A stretch of 64,000 nt of DNA. It comes from Thermoactinomyces mirandus (GTDB lineage Bacteria; Bacillota; Bacilli; Thermoactinomycetales; Thermoactinomycetaceae). The position numbers and the translations under genes are program-made. The stretch is from positions 1 through 64,000 of the forward strand of contig NZ_JACEOL010000001.1 in the NCBI RefSeq assembly GCF_013868055.1, given 5' to 3'. Under the pieces are notes generated by a model. That model saw nothing but the letters and a program-made list of their open reading frames with translations, was not told where the DNA came from and searched no databases. Numbering within the stretch: the first letter of the stretch is position 1; each line of letters begins with the position of its first letter. Below, one piece after another: positions 20,823 to 29,601 of this stretch.

Positions 20823-21046
20823 CAAAAAACCTCTCATCCCTGACAAAACCATTGGTTTTCCCATAGGGACGAGAGGTAATTCCCGCGGTTCCACCCTATT
20901 TGACCTGAAGGGTCCGCTTTCTTACGGCACAGCGCTCTGGAACTGCCTTCGCCAAATGCCTGAACCAGGCTTCCACCATCCCCGGCTCGCTAACTCCAGA
21001 CTGTTTTGGCTACTCCTTTTCCCTCATCGCGCAGATCTAAAAATTT
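20823..21046 (-). promoter_or_regulatory. T-box riboswitch, glycine
   Basis: Leader RNA that senses uncharged tRNA-Gly. Seen on the minus strand: a long stem I with GAGCCGGGGATGGTGGAAGC, a GAA followed by the GGC specifier codon (20945-20947), the conserved T-box AGGGTGGAACCGCGGG (20882-20897), and a terminator whose arms ACCTCTCGTCCCTA and AGGGATGAGAGGT precede TTTTTTG. Binding of uncharged tRNA via its NCCA end to the T-box bulge would favour the antiterminator. Confidence 0.95.
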
Positions 21047-21054
21047 TAATTTAA

Positions 21055-21083
21055 GGTATAGCAAACATCTGTGAAAATGTCAA
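21055..21083 (-). promoter_or_regulatory. sigma-A promoter of glyQS
   Basis: TTGACA (21078-21083) and TATACC (21055-21060) with a 17-base spacer, just upstream of the T-box leader. Confidence 0.75.
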
Positions 21084-21105
21084 CTCTCTTTAACCGTTTG
21101 CTCAC

Positions 21106-21852
21106 CTAAGTCCACGTTTCTTTTAACTGCTTGAGCAAATGCAATGATTTCAGGCGAACAGGAAGATATTCATCGATAAAGCTCCGGATCACTTTTTCCA
21201 GCTGCTGTCTGGTTTCCTGTCTTATCTTTACCTCACCCAGCCGGCGAAGATCCACATGCAGTAAAATCCGCAGGATACGGACACTTGCGTTTGAAACCGG
21301 AATCGCTTTGGGGTCTTGCGCCTGGCAGTTTTCACACAAAAAACCGCCCTGACGAATGCTGAACCGTACAGGACGCTGACCGGCATGGCAGGATACACAG
21401 CGGTCCAGCACCGGAGTATATCCAGCCATTTTGAGTATTCTCAACTCCAGAATAAAGGTCAGGATATCAGGATCGGTTTCCTGCTCCAGCCGGTTCAAAA
21501 GAAGAACCAGCATCTCATATAAAGGTGGATGGGGTTCTTTGTCCTCTGTTGTTTTGTCAATCAGTTCCACCCAATAAGCGCCGTATGCTGTCAACAGCAA
21601 ATCGGAACGCAACAGATGATGAGATTTGATAAGGTCCGCTTGTGACAAGGTCACGATGTTGCCGGTTCCAAAGGTCACAAAGTGTGCCTGGGTAAAAGGC
21701 TCGGTCACCGCTCCAAAGCGGCTTCTCGTCTTCTTGGAACCCCTGGCCATAATGGCGATTTTGCCTTGATGTCTGGTAAAAACGGTTAAGATTTGATTGC
21801 TTTCCCCGTAATCACGGGCTTTAAGGACAATTCCCTCAAATTTGTTCAACAC
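21106..21852 (-). CDS. recO: DNA repair protein RecO
   Basis: Recombination mediator that works with RecF/RecR to load RecA on SSB-coated DNA. The 248-aa protein has an N-terminal OB fold (KFEGIVLKARDYGESNQILTVFT, GSKKTRSRFGAVTEPF) and a zinc site of four cysteines seen as CVSCHAG and CENCQ around residues 151-181, followed by the C-terminal helical domain. It starts at a GTG (21852) after AAAGGGCGG. It lies between yqzL/era and glyQS as in other Bacillales; a glyQS promoter between recO and glyQ separates the transcripts. Confidence 0.96.
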   Translation of the reverse strand: MLNKFEGIVLKARDYGESNQILTVFTRHQGKIAIMARGSKKTRSRFGAVTEPFTQAHFVTFGTGNIVTLSQADLIKSHHLLRSDLLLTAYGAYWVELIDKTTEDKEPHPPLYEMLVLLLNRLEQETDPDILTFILELRILKMAGYTPVLDRCVSCHAGQRPVRFSIRQGGFLCENCQAQDPKAIPVSNASVRILRILLHVDLRRLGEVKIRQETRQQLEKVIRSFIDEYLPVRLKSLHLLKQLKETWT

Positions 21853-21874
21853 TGGTTAACCGCCCTTTCCCGTT

Positions 21875-22009
21875 TCAGCCACTTTCCTCCTCATCCAGCT
21901 CCTCTTTCGCCTGTTCCTCCGATTCATGGATTGCTTCCAGGTTCTTGTATAACAGGTAGGCGTCGATACTGCCGGTTACCTGAAAACAACTCCAAACGAA
22001 ATTGCGCAA
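21875..22009 (-). CDS. yqzL: YqzL-like small protein, 44 aa
   Basis: Tiny conserved protein between era and recO. It begins at a TTG (22009) preceded by AAAGGGATGAT and reads MRNFVWSCFQVTGSIDAYLL before an acidic tail rich in Glu (ESEEQAKEELDEEE). The N-terminal R-x-FxWxxFxxTGxIdAYLLYK pattern and genomic position match YqzL of B. subtilis, a family without known function. It ends 22 bases before recO. Confidence 0.85.
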   Translation of the reverse strand: MRNFVWSCFQVTGSIDAYLLYKNLEAIHESEEQAKEELDEEESG

Positions 22010-22111
22010 CTAGCATCATCCCTTTCAGTTTGAACGACTGATTTACAACTGTTAGGATGACCGAAAAGTTTTGAGAGTATAAGAAAGAAAATCTGTCACT
22101 TTTTGCATCGG

Positions 22112-23017
22112 CTAGTCATCATCTTCTGTATAACCAAATCTGCGCAACATCAGTTCTTCGTTCCGCCAGTCTTTCTTTACCTTGACCCAAAGGTCAAGAA
22201 AGATTTTTACACCCAGCAACCTTTCAATATCTTTGCGGGCCCGGCTTCCCACCTCTTTAAGCAGTGCCCCTTTTTTGCCGATCAGAATTCCTTTTTGCGA
22301 AGGGCGTTCGGTATAGATCGTCGCCATCACATCGACAATTCTGTTATCCGGCCGGGCCTTCACTTCTTCCACCACAACCGCCACGGAATGGGGAACTTCT
22401 TCGCGTGTCAGCTCCAATACCTTTTCCCGGATCAACTCCCCGACAATAAAGCGTTCGGGGTGATCGGTCACCTGGTCTGCCGGGTAGTACATGGGTCCTT
22501 CAGGCAAATAGAAAAAAATCTGTTGCAAGAGCGCATTTGTATTATTTCCCTGCAATGCCGAAATGGGCACGACCTCGGCAAACGAAAACCTGTTCCGGTA
22601 CTGGTCAATCAATGGCAACAGATCATCCGGATGCACCTGGTCGATTTTGTTCACCACCAGAAACACAGGCGTCTTTACCTCTTTCAGGTTCTCCATGATG
22701 AACTGGTCCCCGGGCCCCGCCCCTGCGGCGGCATCCACCAGAAACAGGATCAAATCGACTTCTTCCAGGGCATTGCGGGACGTGCGGACAAGCAACTCTC
22801 CCAATTTGGACTGTGGTTTATGGATTCCCGGCGTATCCAGAAAAACAATCTGTCCTGTCTCATCGGTATAGACACCCCGGATTTTATTGCGTGTTGTTTG
22901 CGGTTTATCCGACATGATCGCAATCTTCTGGCCAATGACATGATTCATCAATGTCGACTTTCCCACGTTTGGTCGTCCGATCAAAGCGACAAATCCTGAA
23001 CGAAACTTCCGTCCCAA
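22112..23017 (-). CDS. era: GTPase Era
   Basis: Essential GTPase that helps mature the 3' end of 16S rRNA and assemble the 30S subunit. G1 GRPNVGKS is at 14-21, G3 DTPG and G4 NKID are present, with [13 protein letters not shown] as switch I; the C-terminal KH domain carries the GxxG-type stretch [21 protein letters not shown] split over two helices. I place the start at a TTG (23017) nine bases after AAAGGAG, giving 301 aa, the family's usual length; the frame stays open for another 120 codons upstream but that stretch overlaps the dgkA end and resembles nothing. The cdd gene that separates dgkA and era in B. subtilis is missing. Confidence 0.97.
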   Translation of the reverse strand: MGRKFRSGFVALIGRPNVGKSTLMNHVIGQKIAIMSDKPQTTRNKIRGVYTDETGQIVFLDTPGIHKPQSKLGELLVRTSRNALEEVDLILFLVDAAAGAGPGDQFIMENLKEVKTPVFLVVNKIDQVHPDDLLPLIDQYRNRFSFAEVVPISALQGNNTNALLQQIFFYLPEGPMYYPADQVTDHPERFIVGELIREKVLELTREEVPHSVAVVVEEVKARPDNRIVDVMATIYTERPSQKGILIGKKGALLKEVGSRARKDIERLLGVKIFLDLWVKVKKDWRNEELMLRRFGYTEDDD

Positions 23018-23172
23018 AATCTGATTGCTCCTTTCAAAAATTGCCTGGCAACCTTCTTTTCCAAGGATCATGCCAAGCAATTCACCTCCGTTTTCACATT
23101 TATCCGTTTCTGAAGCTTTAACCGTTTTAAAAAACGGTTCCGTTCTTTCATTATAGTCGGGTAAAATGCGAT

Positions 23173-23862
23173 TTACAATAATTGCACACCAACCACCGCC
23201 ACCAAAAGTCCCAGAATAACCCCGGCCACTATCGGTTTGCGCGAAGATTGGTAGCGAAGGCGGGTACCGATCAGCATGGTCAAAAGAACCAGGACCAATA
23301 GTGTAATCAGCAGGTTGCCAATCACTGCGATCAGCAAAACGGAGACACAACTGGCAATGGAGGCAATCATGCTGGGCTCCCAAGCCTGGTGTTCTTTTCG
23401 TTGCAACCAGCCTTTTATAAGGAGAGTAAGGAAAAAATCAAGGACGACAATGACGGCCAGGCTGATATTGGCCGGGACGGTTGATTGGCTGAGAGCCAGC
23501 CTGAACAGAGAATCGAGATACGGATAAAAGACACTGATTCCGACAATGACAGCAAAGCCGGCTGTAATAAGCACGGCCCCGGCCGCCACATCTTTGGCCA
23601 CTTTGGCAAGCGGATGATATTCTTTGGTCACCATGTCCGCAACGGCTTCAATGGCCGTATTAAACAATTCCGCTGACAGAACCAGGACGATGGTCACAAA
23701 CAATACAAGAACTTCCACTTTACTCATTGGCAGATACAAACACAAAAGCAGCACACACAGGGCACTCAAAAAATGAAAGCGCATGTTCCTCTGGGTAACT
23801 ACCGTATATTTCAACCCTTCCAAAGCATAGACAAAACTTCGCAACAGCTTGGTCAACCACAT
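23173..23862 (-). CDS. dgkA: DgkA-type kinase with extra membrane domain
   Basis: Integral-membrane lipid kinase; in Gram-positives DgkA mainly phosphorylates undecaprenol, recycling the cell-wall carrier lipid. Residues 1-115 hold the conserved trimeric kinase core: [16 protein letters not shown], the catalytic [12 protein letters not shown] and [16 protein letters not shown] with three membrane spans. The protein is 229 aa, almost twice the usual size, because of a C-terminal hydrophobic domain (about 125-229) with roughly three more spans ([46 protein letters not shown]) that I cannot assign. ATG at 23862 follows GGGAGG; it directly follows ybeY (16-base gap). Confidence 0.88.
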   Translation of the reverse strand: MWLTKLLRSFVYALEGLKYTVVTQRNMRFHFLSALCVLLLCLYLPMSKVEVLVLFVTIVLVLSAELFNTAIEAVADMVTKEYHPLAKVAKDVAAGAVLITAGFAVIVGISVFYPYLDSLFRLALSQSTVPANISLAVIVVLDFFLTLLIKGWLQRKEHQAWEPSMIASIASCVSVLLIAVIGNLLITLLVLVLLTMLIGTRLRYQSSRKPIVAGVILGLLVAVVGVQLL

Positions 23863-23878
23863 GGGACTTAGCCTCCCT

Positions 23879-24352
23879 TTACCTCCTGAGACCGGCAAGA
23901 TACAAAATCTCCTCCTGTCGCCCGAACATTTCCTGTTCCTGTTCCGGTGATTCATGATCATAGCCCAACAAATGCAAAAAACCATGTACCGCCAAAAAGC
24001 CCAGCTCCCGCTCCAGTGTATGGCCATATTCTTCAGCCTGTTCCCTGGCTTTTGGGAGAGAGATGACAAGATCTCCCAGAGGAACGGTTTCCTCATCCTC
24101 CACAATGACCCAGTCTTCATCCGGTTCCCATAGCGGAAATGACAGAACATCCGTCGGGCGATCCACTTGACGGTACTCTTTATTCAATTCATGAATCTGT
24201 TCGTTGTCCACAATCATAACCGAAACATCGGCAGCAGAAAGATTTTCCATTTTGGCAGCTTGCCGCAAAGCTTTTTCAATTGTTGAAAGCAGTTGCTTTT
24301 CCTCTTCCTGACTGACTGGAATTTTTACTTGAACATCAATACGCAAATTCAT
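23879..24352 (-). CDS. ybeY: endoribonuclease YbeY
   Basis: Metal-dependent single-strand RNase for 16S rRNA 3'-end maturation and ribosome quality control. The 157-aa protein has DRPTDVLSFPL and the zinc motif HGFLHLLGYDH with H123, H127 and H133. The start codon overlaps the pgpH stop by four bases, so translation is coupled. Its partner Era lies two genes downstream, fitting a shared role in 30S maturation. Confidence 0.97.
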   Translation of the reverse strand: MNLRIDVQVKIPVSQEEEKQLLSTIEKALRQAAKMENLSAADVSVMIVDNEQIHELNKEYRQVDRPTDVLSFPLWEPDEDWVIVEDEETVPLGDLVISLPKAREQAEEYGHTLERELGFLAVHGFLHLLGYDHESPEQEQEMFGRQEEILYLAGLRR

Positions 24353-26490
24353 GCTTTTTTTGCTCCTTTGAGATTTACCGGTTCATCGGGATATTCAATC
24401 CGTGAATGGAAAATCCCCTGCAACGTTTCGCAAACCGATTTCCCAATCAATTTCAACTCTTTCAGCGTGATGTCGCACTCATCAAATTGCCCGTCTTCCA
24501 ACCGGTCCTGAATGATTTTTTTCACCATGTTTTCAATACGCGACGGTGTCGGCCGCGAAAGGGAACGGACAGCTGCTTCAACGCAATCGCAAATCCCCAC
24601 GATCGCCGCTTCCTTGAACTGGGCTTTCGGCCCCGGATAACGGTAATCTTCCGACCGCACCTGTTCATGATCCAGTTTTTCCCTGGCTTTAACATAAAAA
24701 TATTTTAAAAGGGTTGTTCCATGATGTTGGGCGGCAATATCCTGAATTGGTTTGGGAATATTATGCGCCTTTAACAGTTCCACGCCATCCCTCGTATGCG
24801 AGATAACGATGCTCTTGCTTAAGTTTGGGGAAATCCGGTCGTGCGGATTGTTGCCGTACAATTGATTTTCAATGAAAAACTGCGGCCGCTTTGTTTTCCC
24901 TACATCATGGTAGTATGCACCAACCCTGGCCAGCAAACCGTCCGCACCAATCGCTTCGGCAGCGGCTTCCGACAGGTTTCCCACAATGATGGAATGATGG
25001 TAGGTGCCAGGGCTTTCCACCAGTAATTTGCGCATTAAGGGGTGATTCGGGTTGGCCAGTTCCAACAGGCGCAATGGTGACAAAATCCCGAACAATGTCT
25101 CAAAATATGGCAAAAAACCAATCGTCAGGACTGCCGAAAAAATCGCGCCCAACATGGCGAATCCGACCGACTGCAGCCATTCCCTCAAAGTAGCCTCTGT
25201 CGGCACCATCAAATTAAGCGCCAACACAGGAACGACAGCAGCCACGGAAGAAATGAGGCCCGCCCTTAAAATCGCACTTCTCTTCCGGGCATTCGCCAGT
25301 GCATATGCTGCCGTCACACCGCTTACCAATGAAACGAAACCCAGGCGAAAATCAAACAGCATATGGTTTTCCCCATTAAAAATCACACTGCAGAAAATCG
25401 CCAAAATCACTGTGCTTACAAGCGACAGGCGAATGTTTAACAACAATGTGACCAGCATCGATCCCAGGCCAATCGGGGCAAGGTAACCAATCATGTACCA
25501 CTCGAGATTCTGACCGTAGGAAATTACTTTCATTCCCAGCAACGTCAACAGCATGACCATAAACAGCAGGAGGAGATTCATATTGTCCTGATGGATTTTG
25601 GGTTCGAAACGGTAAATGTAATAATACAAAATGCCAATAATCGTCACGATAAATAACAGCATTCCCATATGGGGCAAAATGTTGGATTCTTTTTTCAACA
25701 GTCCCAGTTCCTGCAGTTTGCGATACTGGTCATCGGTAACCACTTCTCCATAAGCTACAATAATTTGTCCTTTATTGATCGGAATCGGTTTAATCGCATC
25801 CTGGACTGCCTGTTTCTGCTGCTCTGTTTGCTTCTCATCGTAAAACTCATTCACGATGAGGCTTTTTTTGGCCAGCTCGCTTACCAATGCCTGTTCATTG
25901 CTGTTTAAGGCATTTACGCTCAAATATAATTTTTCATCCACATCTTCCTGCTTTTCACTTAATTGATCCTTGCGGACCCCTTGCTGCAGAATGTCGGATA
26001 CCAGCTGGCGAGTGGTCAGGCGGATCACCTGCAGACGGTCTGGAGAAATCTTCAGTAACCGCTGATAAAACGAATCCGAAAAAGTCTGCGAAAACGTGGC
26101 CTCAAATGCAGCTTTAAATTGCTTTGCATCTCTCCTGTCTTTTTCAAGCCAATCCTTCACGGTCACAAATATGCTGTCAATCTTTCCAATCTGCTCAATT
26201 GTCAAGCGATCATTTTTAATATAGACCGGTTCCACCGATTCGGCGGCTTCGCGTTTCGCCTGATTCGTGGCATAGGTATCAACTTTGGTTACAGGTGATA
26301 CCACGGTGGCCGGGCTCGGTTTCCCCAGCCTGATTTCATATTGTTTTGGCAATATATGATTTATCAGCAATAAATATAACGCGATCGCAAAGATCGCGTA
26401 TATGAACAGTTTTATGCGTAAACTTGATTTCCATCCCTCCGAACCGAACCAACGGCTGAACCCAGGGATCGGTTCCTTTTTCTCTTTCAT
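24349..26490 (-). CDS. pgpH: 7TM-HD phosphodiesterase PgpH
   Basis: Membrane phosphodiesterase of the YqfF/PgpH family that hydrolyses cyclic di-AMP. The 713-aa protein has one N-terminal membrane span (about 27-45), a large extracytoplasmic 7TMR-HDED domain, seven membrane spans (about 270-450), and a C-terminal cytosolic HD domain with YHHSIIVGNLSEAA, VGAYYHDVGK, the ISPNLSKSIVISHTRDG segment and AAQHHGT as metal ligands. The ATG at 26490 follows AAGGAG; an in-frame start 51 bases earlier has no ribosome site and overlaps phoH. Order phoH-pgpH-ybeY is conserved. Confidence 0.95.
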   Translation of the reverse strand: MKEKKEPIPGFSRWFGSEGWKSSLRIKLFIYAIFAIALYLLLINHILPKQYEIRLGKPSPATVVSPVTKVDTYATNQAKREAAESVEPVYIKNDRLTIEQIGKIDSIFVTVKDWLEKDRRDAKQFKAAFEATFSQTFSDSFYQRLLKISPDRLQVIRLTTRQLVSDILQQGVRKDQLSEKQEDVDEKLYLSVNALNSNEQALVSELAKKSLIVNEFYDEKQTEQQKQAVQDAIKPIPINKGQIIVAYGEVVTDDQYRKLQELGLLKKESNILPHMGMLLFIVTIIGILYYYIYRFEPKIHQDNMNLLLLFMVMLLTLLGMKVISYGQNLEWYMIGYLAPIGLGSMLVTLLLNIRLSLVSTVILAIFCSVIFNGENHMLFDFRLGFVSLVSGVTAAYALANARKRSAILRAGLISSVAAVVPVLALNLMVPTEATLREWLQSVGFAMLGAIFSAVLTIGFLPYFETLFGILSPLRLLELANPNHPLMRKLLVESPGTYHHSIIVGNLSEAAAEAIGADGLLARVGAYYHDVGKTKRPQFFIENQLYGNNPHDRISPNLSKSIVISHTRDGVELLKAHNIPKPIQDIAAQHHGTTLLKYFYVKAREKLDHEQVRSEDYRYPGPKAQFKEAAIVGICDCVEAAVRSLSRPTPSRIENMVKKIIQDRLEDGQFDECDITLKELKLIGKSVCETLQGIFHSRIEYPDEPVNLKGAKKA

Positions 26491-26503
26491 GTGAACCGAC
26501 TCC

Positions 26504-27487
26504 TTATCTGTTTTGCAATATGGAATCCTTTTCATAGGCATCGATGATTTTTTGCACGAGTGTGTGTCTTACTACATCTGATTGTTCCAAATAGACAAAG
26601 CGAATGTCTGGAATCGATTTCAGGATACGCTCAGCTTCTTTTAAACCGGATTTCTTCCCTTTCGGCAAATCAATTTGTGTCACATCTCCCGTAACCACCA
26701 TTTTCGACCCGAATCCCAACCGCGTCAAAAACATTTTCATCTGCTCCGGAGTTGTATTCTGTGCTTCATCCAGAATTACAAACGAATCCTCCAACGTCCG
26801 CCCTCTCATATAGGCGAGTGGAGCTACCTCGATTAAGCCCCGTTCCATCTTCTTGCTGATCTGTTCTGTCGTCAGCATGGTGGATAAACTATCATAAAGC
26901 GGGCGCAGATACGGATCCACTTTTTCCTGCAGATCTCCCGGCAGGAAACCCAGGTTCTCGCCGGCTTCAACCGCAGGCCGGGTCAATACGATCCGCATGA
27001 CCTGATGCGCCTTTAACGCGGAAACAGCCATAACAACAGCCAAAAAAGTTTTTCCGGTTCCGGCCGGCCCCACACCAAAGACAATGTCCGACTTTTTGAT
27101 TGCCGTTACATAATGACGCTGTCCCAGGGTCTTGACACGAATCGGTTTCCCTTTTTGCGTAACGCCGATTTCCTCCTGGTACAGTTCCAGCAATTCATCA
27201 GCCAGACCTTTTTCCGCCAAGCGGTGGGCATAGATAATATCGCGTTCGTTTACCTGGTTCCCGCGTCGGATTAAAGTAAGAAGCACTCTGAACAAATGGT
27301 CCAGTACTTCCAGTTCTTGGGAGGAACCTTTGATGATTACCTCTTCTCCCCTCGAAATAATTTGGGCATTGGTGTTTGCTTCAATTTGTTTGAGAAAAGC
27401 ATCATGGGGCCCAAACAGACTCAGCGCCTCTGTGACGTTGCGCAAATGAATTTTCTTTGTCCTGATTTCAGAATTAGGATTTTGCAA
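26504..27487 (-). CDS. phoH: PhoH-like ATPase
   Basis: P-loop ATPase of the PhoH/YbeZ family, related to the helicase core and linked to RNA metabolism with YbeY. The 327-aa protein has Walker A GPAGTGKT at about 140-147, Walker B FVILDEAQN, TRPAVEAGE and a GDVTQIDLP sensor motif. I choose the TTG at 27487, nine bases after AAGGAG, four bases beyond the yqfD stop; the longer frame start at 27535 would overlap yqfD and has no ribosome site. It is part of the tight yqfC-yqfD-phoH-pgpH-ybeY-dgkA-era cluster. Confidence 0.95.
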   Translation of the reverse strand: MQNPNSEIRTKKIHLRNVTEALSLFGPHDAFLKQIEANTNAQIISRGEEVIIKGSSQELEVLDHLFRVLLTLIRRGNQVNERDIIYAHRLAEKGLADELLELYQEEIGVTQKGKPIRVKTLGQRHYVTAIKKSDIVFGVGPAGTGKTFLAVVMAVSALKAHQVMRIVLTRPAVEAGENLGFLPGDLQEKVDPYLRPLYDSLSTMLTTEQISKKMERGLIEVAPLAYMRGRTLEDSFVILDEAQNTTPEQMKMFLTRLGFGSKMVVTGDVTQIDLPKGKKSGLKEAERILKSIPDIRFVYLEQSDVVRHTLVQKIIDAYEKDSILQNR

Positions 27488-27491
27488 TGGC

Positions 27492-28703
27492 TCATTCTCC
27501 TTGCAGAATCGGTTGTATTCTTGCGATATTCTCAATCACATCAAAGTGTACTTTCAAATAAACTTTACCATTCTCCAGACGCTTCTGCAAAACTTTTTCC
27601 CCTAAAATCCGCCCATCTAATCCAATTTTTTGCAATAAATCTTCTTTTGCATGAACCAATCCTTCCTGGACAGCCTGATTGACTGTCAATTTTTCGGCCA
27701 TCCATTCCGCTTCCAATTTTTCAACTACCACCCACCCGAGCGGCAGCGTCCATTCTGCCAGTTTCAGAAAATGGAAATGTTCAATCACATCGACATTTTT
27801 TAAAGCCGGTTCTTTGACGAAAGGATTCTTGACGACATAGGAAAACAGATAAGGATATTGCGCCCTGTCCCGTTCACCCGTATAAACTTTTCTTTTTCTC
27901 TCCAGGGGAATGACTACACTCGACTCATACCAGACCTCTCCCCATACTTTTCCTTTGGCCCCCACGATTCTTCTCGATTTGGAATCTTCCACATCGCCGT
28001 AAATGCCGGACACCAACGTCTGTCCTTTCTGCACGACATCATTTACTTCAACGAGCGGATATCCCCGTTCAATTTGCATATCGTAAATCAACGCATTCTT
28101 GGTTGCGACCAGATGGACCGGCCCTGCATCCGGGACGGCATCAGAATCCGGTTCCGCCAGTTTCTTTTCGACTACGGTGACGACAACGCGCGTTCCTTCC
28201 ACGCGATAACCTACCCACGACGCCTGGGGCAATTGCGACAGCAGCTGATGCTGAACTTCTTCCCGTTCAGGCAGACGCATTTTCCATTGCCCCGGATAAA
28301 TCCCTTGCTTTTTTAACATAGCTTGTACATGTCTGGAAGGAATTTTTTCCGTTCCCTCAATTTTTACATTCCATACAAAAGATGTGAACAATAGAATCAG
28401 TATAAAGAAAAGGATAAAACCAAGCACAAAAAATTTCCTTTTTTTTATCCGTTTCCATAAAAAAGGAAAACCTTCCCTTTTTGTGATCCGTACCCGATTC
28501 CCTGCCTGTCTCATCAATTTGTAGAAAGAAAAAAACTGGGACAAGGGAATGCTCAGACGAATCCGATGCTCGTCCAACCATTCAATGTCCTCGATTGTTA
28601 TTCCCGTTTGCACAGCCTGATTGATCAAGGGAGTCAATTGTTTTCCCTCACAGGTACATTCCATTTTCCCTTTCAATACTGTTGGTAACATGTTGAATGG
28701 CAC
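27492..28703 (-). CDS. yqfD: sporulation protein YqfD
   Basis: Membrane-anchored protein of the YqfD family expressed in the mother cell during sporulation; molecular function unknown. The 403-aa protein has a cytosolic N-terminal part (about 1-90), a single strong membrane span (FFVLGFILFFILILLFTSF, about 91-109) and a long extracytoplasmic part with VEGTRVVVTVVEK and a central NALIYDMQIERGYPLVEVND repeat-like beta region. The GTG start at 28703 follows GGGAGGACC. It follows yqfC by 15 bases and precedes phoH by four, as in other spore formers. Confidence 0.94.
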   Translation of the reverse strand: MPFNMLPTVLKGKMECTCEGKQLTPLINQAVQTGITIEDIEWLDEHRIRLSIPLSQFFSFYKLMRQAGNRVRITKREGFPFLWKRIKKRKFFVLGFILFFILILLFTSFVWNVKIEGTEKIPSRHVQAMLKKQGIYPGQWKMRLPEREEVQHQLLSQLPQASWVGYRVEGTRVVVTVVEKKLAEPDSDAVPDAGPVHLVATKNALIYDMQIERGYPLVEVNDVVQKGQTLVSGIYGDVEDSKSRRIVGAKGKVWGEVWYESSVVIPLERKRKVYTGERDRAQYPYLFSYVVKNPFVKEPALKNVDVIEHFHFLKLAEWTLPLGWVVVEKLEAEWMAEKLTVNQAVQEGLVHAKEDLLQKIGLDGRILGEKVLQKRLENGKVYLKVHFDVIENIARIQPILQGE

Positions 28704-28718
28704 TTTCGGGTCCTCCCT

Positions 28719-28976
28719 TTATTTCTTGTATCGGATTTCAAGGATTTGCCCTTCAATCAGAACAATCTCCGGATCAATCGCCTTTATCTTTAACTGCTCT
28801 CCTTTAATTTCCAGTATTCCGTCCTTTACCTTTATCTGCAATTCACTGAAGTTGAATTTTTCCAGCTGCAGGTAGTTTTCCACCTGCATGGCCATCGTGC
28901 CGATCATTTCAATCCGGGGAGTGTCGCCTGTTACATGTACTGGCAAGTCAAACCAATCGGATACCCATTTTCGCAT
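28719..28976 (-). CDS. yqfC: sporulation protein YqfC (YabP family)
   Basis: Small protein of the YabP/YqfC family, about 85 aa, produced during sporulation; function unknown. The sequence has VHVTGDTPRIEMIGTMAMQV followed by alternating strands (LQIKVKDGILEIKGEQLKIK), the all-beta pattern of the family. I prefer the ATG at 28976, preceded by GAGAGGAAGGCGGG; an in-frame ATG at 29015 has no good ribosome site. Paired with yqfD, which it probably assists. Confidence 0.9.
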   Translation of the reverse strand: MRKWVSDWFDLPVHVTGDTPRIEMIGTMAMQVENYLQLEKFNFSELQIKVKDGILEIKGEQLKIKAIDPEIVLIEGQILEIRYKK

Positions 28977-29061
28977 CAATCCCGCCTTCCTCTCCGGGTG
29001 CCTCATCTGTTTCATTCATATGCTTTTTGATTTCCGGTTATGAGCGGATCGAGCCAATAAA

Positions 29062-29094
29062 AAAGCATGGGCTCACTAATCAACCCATGCTTGT
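29062..29094 (-). terminator. terminator of the SASP gene
   Basis: AGCATGGGTT and GCCCATGCTTTTTT arms on the minus strand with a T tract, eleven bases after the stop. Confidence 0.88.
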
Positions 29095-29104
29095 ATGAAT
29101 CCGT

Positions 29105-29296
29105 TCATTTATTCATTTGTTGTTGTGCTTGGGAAACCAGGCGTTTGGTCATTTCGCCACCTACTGAACCGTTGGCGCGTGCAGTCGTGTCCGATCCCAT
29201 CTTCACTCCAAATTCGGAAGCGATTTCTTCCTTGAATTGGTTCAACACCTGCCGTGCTCCGGGGACGAGCAATCGATTGGAACGGTTATTGGGCAC
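29105..29296 (-). CDS. alpha/beta-type small acid-soluble spore protein
   Basis: DNA-binding spore core protein, 63 aa, that coats and protects DNA in dormant spores and is an amino-acid store on germination. It carries EIASEFG (24-30), the recognition box for the germination protease Gpr, whose gene is also in this window, and the family C-terminal block [16 protein letters not shown]. The GTG at 29296 lies six bases after AAAGGAGGTG; the frame extends upstream but that part has no similarity. An AATACTA about 26 bases before the ribosome site could be part of a forespore sigma-G promoter. Terminators on both sides show it is monocistronic. Confidence 0.95.
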   Translation of the reverse strand: MPNNRSNRLLVPGARQVLNQFKEEIASEFGVKMGSDTTARANGSVGGEMTKRLVSQAQQQMNK

Positions 29297-29380
29297 ACTG
29301 ACCACCTCCTTTGTGTTAGTATTGGAAAACCAGGTCAATCCATGTACAATAGTTGTTTCCATGGGTAGAAATGGAAATAA

Positions 29381-29406
29381 AAAACCCATTCTGATCAGAA
29401 CGGGTT
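29381..29406 (-). terminator. terminator of the NfeD-floA transcript
   Basis: On the minus strand AACCCGTTCTGATCAGAATG, continuing into GGGTT and TTTTT, forms a nearly perfect hairpin, 30 bases after the stop of the 53-aa gene. Confidence 0.85.
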
Positions 29407-29439
29407 AGACATGTGACCCCTGTTTGGGAATCTTATGAC

Positions 29440-29601
29440 TCATCTGCGGCGAAACAAGGTCCATTGAAATGGTTTCAGCGCGCGGGGCGGACCCAGTATT
29501 TCTTGTAGCAGGACCCCCCGGCGCAGGTCTGAAACCGTCAATCGTTTCATATCGGCCTGCTTTTGCCCCTTTTTCTTTCCTTCTTTGCCCGGTTGTTCCA
29601 T
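29440..29601 (-). CDS. small basic protein coupled to floA, 53 aa
   Basis: Unrecognised. The ATG overlaps the floA stop by one base (TGATG) and has its own AAAGGAG ten bases upstream, so translation is clearly intended. The product begins [20 protein letters not shown], with a highly basic N-terminal third, continues SDLRRGVLLQEILGPPRAL and ends in WTLFRRR; no membrane segment. It occupies the position of yqfB in B. subtilis but I see no similarity I can vouch for. The RRG-V-L-QEILGPPRAL core suggests a short helix; a role with the flotillin platform is only a guess from position. Confidence 0.65.
   Translation of the reverse strand: MEQPGKEGKKKGQKQADMKRLTVSDLRRGVLLQEILGPPRALKPFQWTLFRRR

Noticed and set aside
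23018-23383. Upstream extension of the era reading frame
   Set aside because: It overlaps the dgkA end, resembles no protein, and the TTG at 23017 with AAAGGAG gives the exact family length.
23863-24150. Upstream extension of the dgkA reading frame
   Set aside because: It runs through ybeY in another frame and looks unlike any protein; the ATG at 23862 has a good ribosome site.
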